Of a stretch of DNA of 16,495 bases, positions 15,283 through 16,495 are shown one piece after another (the stretch's first letter is position 1; each line of letters opens with the position of its first letter). Under the pieces are notes generated by a model. That model had not been told where the DNA came from and searched no databases. It saw only the letters and a program-made list of their open reading frames with translations. This DNA comes from QHXW01 sp035297145 (GTDB lineage Bacteria; Acidobacteriota; Terriglobia; Bryobacterales; Bryobacteraceae). The stretch spans positions 1-16,495 of the forward strand of contig DATGZN010000098.1 in the NCBI GenBank assembly GCA_035297145.1, given 5' to 3'. Made by a program: the position numbers and the translations under genes.

Positions 15283-16367
15283 CGCTCCGCATCCACGTCG
15301 CCGAGGGTATCGATCGGATTGCCATGGCTCCATGCTGATGGCAGGATCTGATTTAGTGCCGCAATGGTTGCGTCCGAGAGCTCCGCCAACTGGCCGTTGA
15401 GGGACATCAGGGCGTCGGTGGCCAGCACGCCTGGACCGCCGGCGTTGGTCAGAATTGTCAGGCGCGGCCCGGCCGGCCGCGGCTGCTTGGCCAGGACCTC
15501 GGACATGTAGAACAAATCTGAAATTTCCTCCACGCGCAGCACACCGCACCTGCGAAATGCGGCCTCGATAACTTCGTCACTGCCGGAGAGCGCGCCAGTG
15601 TGCGATGCCGCCGCCTTCGCGGCTGCTTCACTTCGTCCCGCTTTGATGACGATGATCGGTTTGCTCAGCGCCACTTCGCGCGCCGCCGAAAGAAATGAGC
15701 GCGCGTCACCCACCGATTCCATGTAGATGACGATGCTGCGCGTGCACGGATCATCGCCGAGATATTCGATGAGATCGCCCCAGCCCACATCGAGCATCGA
15801 ACCGATAGAAAGGAATGCGCTGAAACCAACCTGTTCGCGCAGGCTCCAATCGAGAATCGCGGTACAGAGAGCCCCGCTCTGGCTGATCAGTGCGACATTC
15901 CCGGGCCGCGCTATGGCCGTAGCAAAAGTAGCATTTAAACCGGTGAGCGGGCTCATGACACCGAGGCAGTTGGGCCCGATGATGCGCATTCGCCCACGCC
16001 GCGCTTCATGGAGTACCTGCCGCTCCAGTTCCGCACCCGCTTCTCCGATTTCCGCAAAACCGGCAGAGATGATAATCGCGCCTTTGACCTCAGCGTTGAC
16101 ACATTCGCGGATCACGCCCGGAACGGTCTTGGCTGGAGTGACGACCACGGCCAGATCCACTTGATCGGGCACCGCCGCAATATTCGGATAAGCCCGGATG
16201 CCGAGCACGCTCGTGCGCTTCGGGTTTACTGGAAACACGGTGCCGCCGAACGGGCTGGCGATCAGGTTCCAAAAGACTGTGCGGCCCACCGTCGCAGGTG
16301 CGTCAGTCGCACCGATGACCGCTACATTGTGCGGCGCAAAGAAGACACTTAGCGGACCGAACAACAC
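14817..16367 (-). CDS. ADP-forming acyl-CoA synthetase, alpha part, 3'-truncated
   Basis: Residues 1-407 are a normal NDP-forming acetate/acyl-CoA ligase, which makes acid, CoA and ATP from acyl-CoA, ADP and phosphate, or the reverse. The CoA-binding Rossmann part spans about 9-105 (NVAVIGATDAPATVGRT, then VFPVNP). The succinyl-CoA-ligase-like part spans about 153-290, with LISQSGALCTAI and the phospho-histidine motif AASHTGALSG (H256). A third part runs from LTILTNAGGPGVLATD to VIMAPQGMTDPTQVAERL. After DGK407 the frame crosses into the antisense of the secreted-protein gene, and the final 109 residues are not native. Full fused enzymes are near 700 aa, so the ATP-grasp part is missing. The GTG start is fixed by GAGG seven bases upstream. 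The enzyme is probably inactive unless a beta subunit is encoded elsewhere. Confidence 0.8.
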   Translation of the reverse strand: MLFGPLSVFFAPHNVAVIGATDAPATVGRTVFWNLIASPFGGTVFPVNPKRTSVLGIRAYPNIAAVPDQVDLAVVVTPAKTVPGVIRECVNAEVKGAIIISAGFAEIGEAGAELERQVLHEARRGRMRIIGPNCLGVMSPLTGLNATFATAIARPGNVALISQSGALCTAILDWSLREQVGFSAFLSIGSMLDVGWGDLIEYLGDDPCTRSIVIYMESVGDARSFLSAAREVALSKPIIVIKAGRSEAAAKAAASHTGALSGSDEVIEAAFRRCGVLRVEEISDLFYMSEVLAKQPRPAGPRLTILTNAGGPGVLATDALMSLNGQLAELSDATIAALNQILPSAWSHGNPIDTLGDVDAERYAKAVDIAAKDPATDGLLVIMAPQGMTDPTQVAERLKPFAKLDGKLTLTRTGECTEAAHRNRPGMSGRYQLSGDSALPMNSTVGKSRHASGSRSCCRGAMRNCVCLVLCSPVAVSRIATASRYSPGRKNAPCEYSRFAALMFSSSLLRSILPWS

Positions 16368-16408
16368 AGTCGGTCCTCAGCTTCAGAACTGTTCCTGGGC
16401 TGGATTAC

Positions 16409-16421
16409 TCCGATTATCGGA
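16409..16421. promoter_or_regulatory. Perfect 13-nt palindrome, operator candidate 1
   Basis: TCCGAT-T-ATCGGA is a perfect 6+1+6 inverted repeat. It covers the predicted transcription start of the acyl-CoA synthetase gene, where a bound repressor would block polymerase. The binding protein is unknown. Confidence 0.5.
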
Positions 16422-16422
16422 T

Positions 16423-16451
16423 TATTTACTCTCAAAGTACAGAAGTGTTAA
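16423..16451 (-). promoter_or_regulatory. Candidate promoter of the acyl-CoA synthetase
   Basis: Read on the minus strand, TTAACA (16446-16451, five of six matches to TTGACA) and TAAATA (16423-16428, weak) are 17 bases apart. The predicted start near 16416 gives a leader of about 49 bases before the GTG at 16367. The stretch is AT-rich compared with its surroundings. Confidence 0.4.
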
Positions 16452-16461
16452 TCCGAAAGCG

Positions 16462-16474
16462 GTCCGAATCGGAC
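16462..16474. promoter_or_regulatory. Perfect 13-nt palindrome, operator candidate 2
   Basis: GTCCGA-A-TCGGAC is a second perfect 6+1+6 inverted repeat with the same core TCCGA/TCGGA. Its centre is 53 bp from that of candidate 1, close to five helical turns. Half-sites ATCCGA (16451-16456) and TCCGAT (16481-16486) flank it. Confidence 0.5.
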
Positions 16475-16495
16475 TACTCGTCCGATTTGACCCAG

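Overview
The window looks like chromosomal DNA from a GC-rich, Gram-negative-type bacterium, most likely an acidobacterium of the Solibacter/Bryobacter type. This is inferred, not proven. It rests on the many exported proteins without a named family, a BACON-type secreted protein with duplicated modules, a twin-arginine amidohydrolase, and a secreted protein whose style recalls acidobacterial VWA/GWxTD-neighbourhood proteins. GTG and TTG starts are common. I found no rRNA, tRNA, CRISPR array, intact insertion sequence or phage structural gene.

Layout. (1) 1-3373 is a gene-poor accessory stretch. It holds a 150-aa orphan, a 629-bp gap, a small orphan frame, a 414-aa protein combining a PIN nuclease domain, membrane segments and a winged helix, and two coding-like fragments on the plus strand. 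(2) 3374-4967 holds a DUF5677-like protein (minus) divergent from a membrane-anchored lysozyme/SLT-type muramidase (plus). (3) 4968-7714 holds a promoter and a 748-aa secreted BACON-domain protein. (4) 8059-10933 (minus) is a tight three-gene operon of exported proteins: a large lipoprotein with a CPxVYSxDG signature, a 137-aa envelope protein and a 280-aa secreted protein. The last two overlap by four bases. (5) 11251-13116 is the C-terminal part of a UvrD/Rep-like superfamily 1 helicase that lacks motif I, followed by a possible 32-aa signal-peptide-like ORF on the other strand. (6) 13390-14352 is a Tat-exported amidohydrolase. (7) 14521-16367 holds a secreted protein and an ADP-forming acyl-CoA synthetase, fused tail to tail at about 15140-15150 so that both lose their 3' ends. 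(8) The right edge carries a promoter for the synthetase with two perfect 13-nt palindromes 53 bp apart.

How they work together. Most genes serve the cell envelope or outside: the muramidase, BACON protein, lipoprotein operon and Tat hydrolase. The only clear co-transcribed unit is the three-gene lipoprotein operon. The PIN and DUF5677 genes with their orphan neighbours could be a small defence or stress island, but that is speculative. Two truncated enzymes, the helicase without its 5' part and the synthetase without its 3' part, and several coding-like fragments show that the region has been rearranged or was misassembled. The synthetase promoter with its paired palindromes and the membrane-linked PIN/winged-helix protein are the most promising unexplained items.
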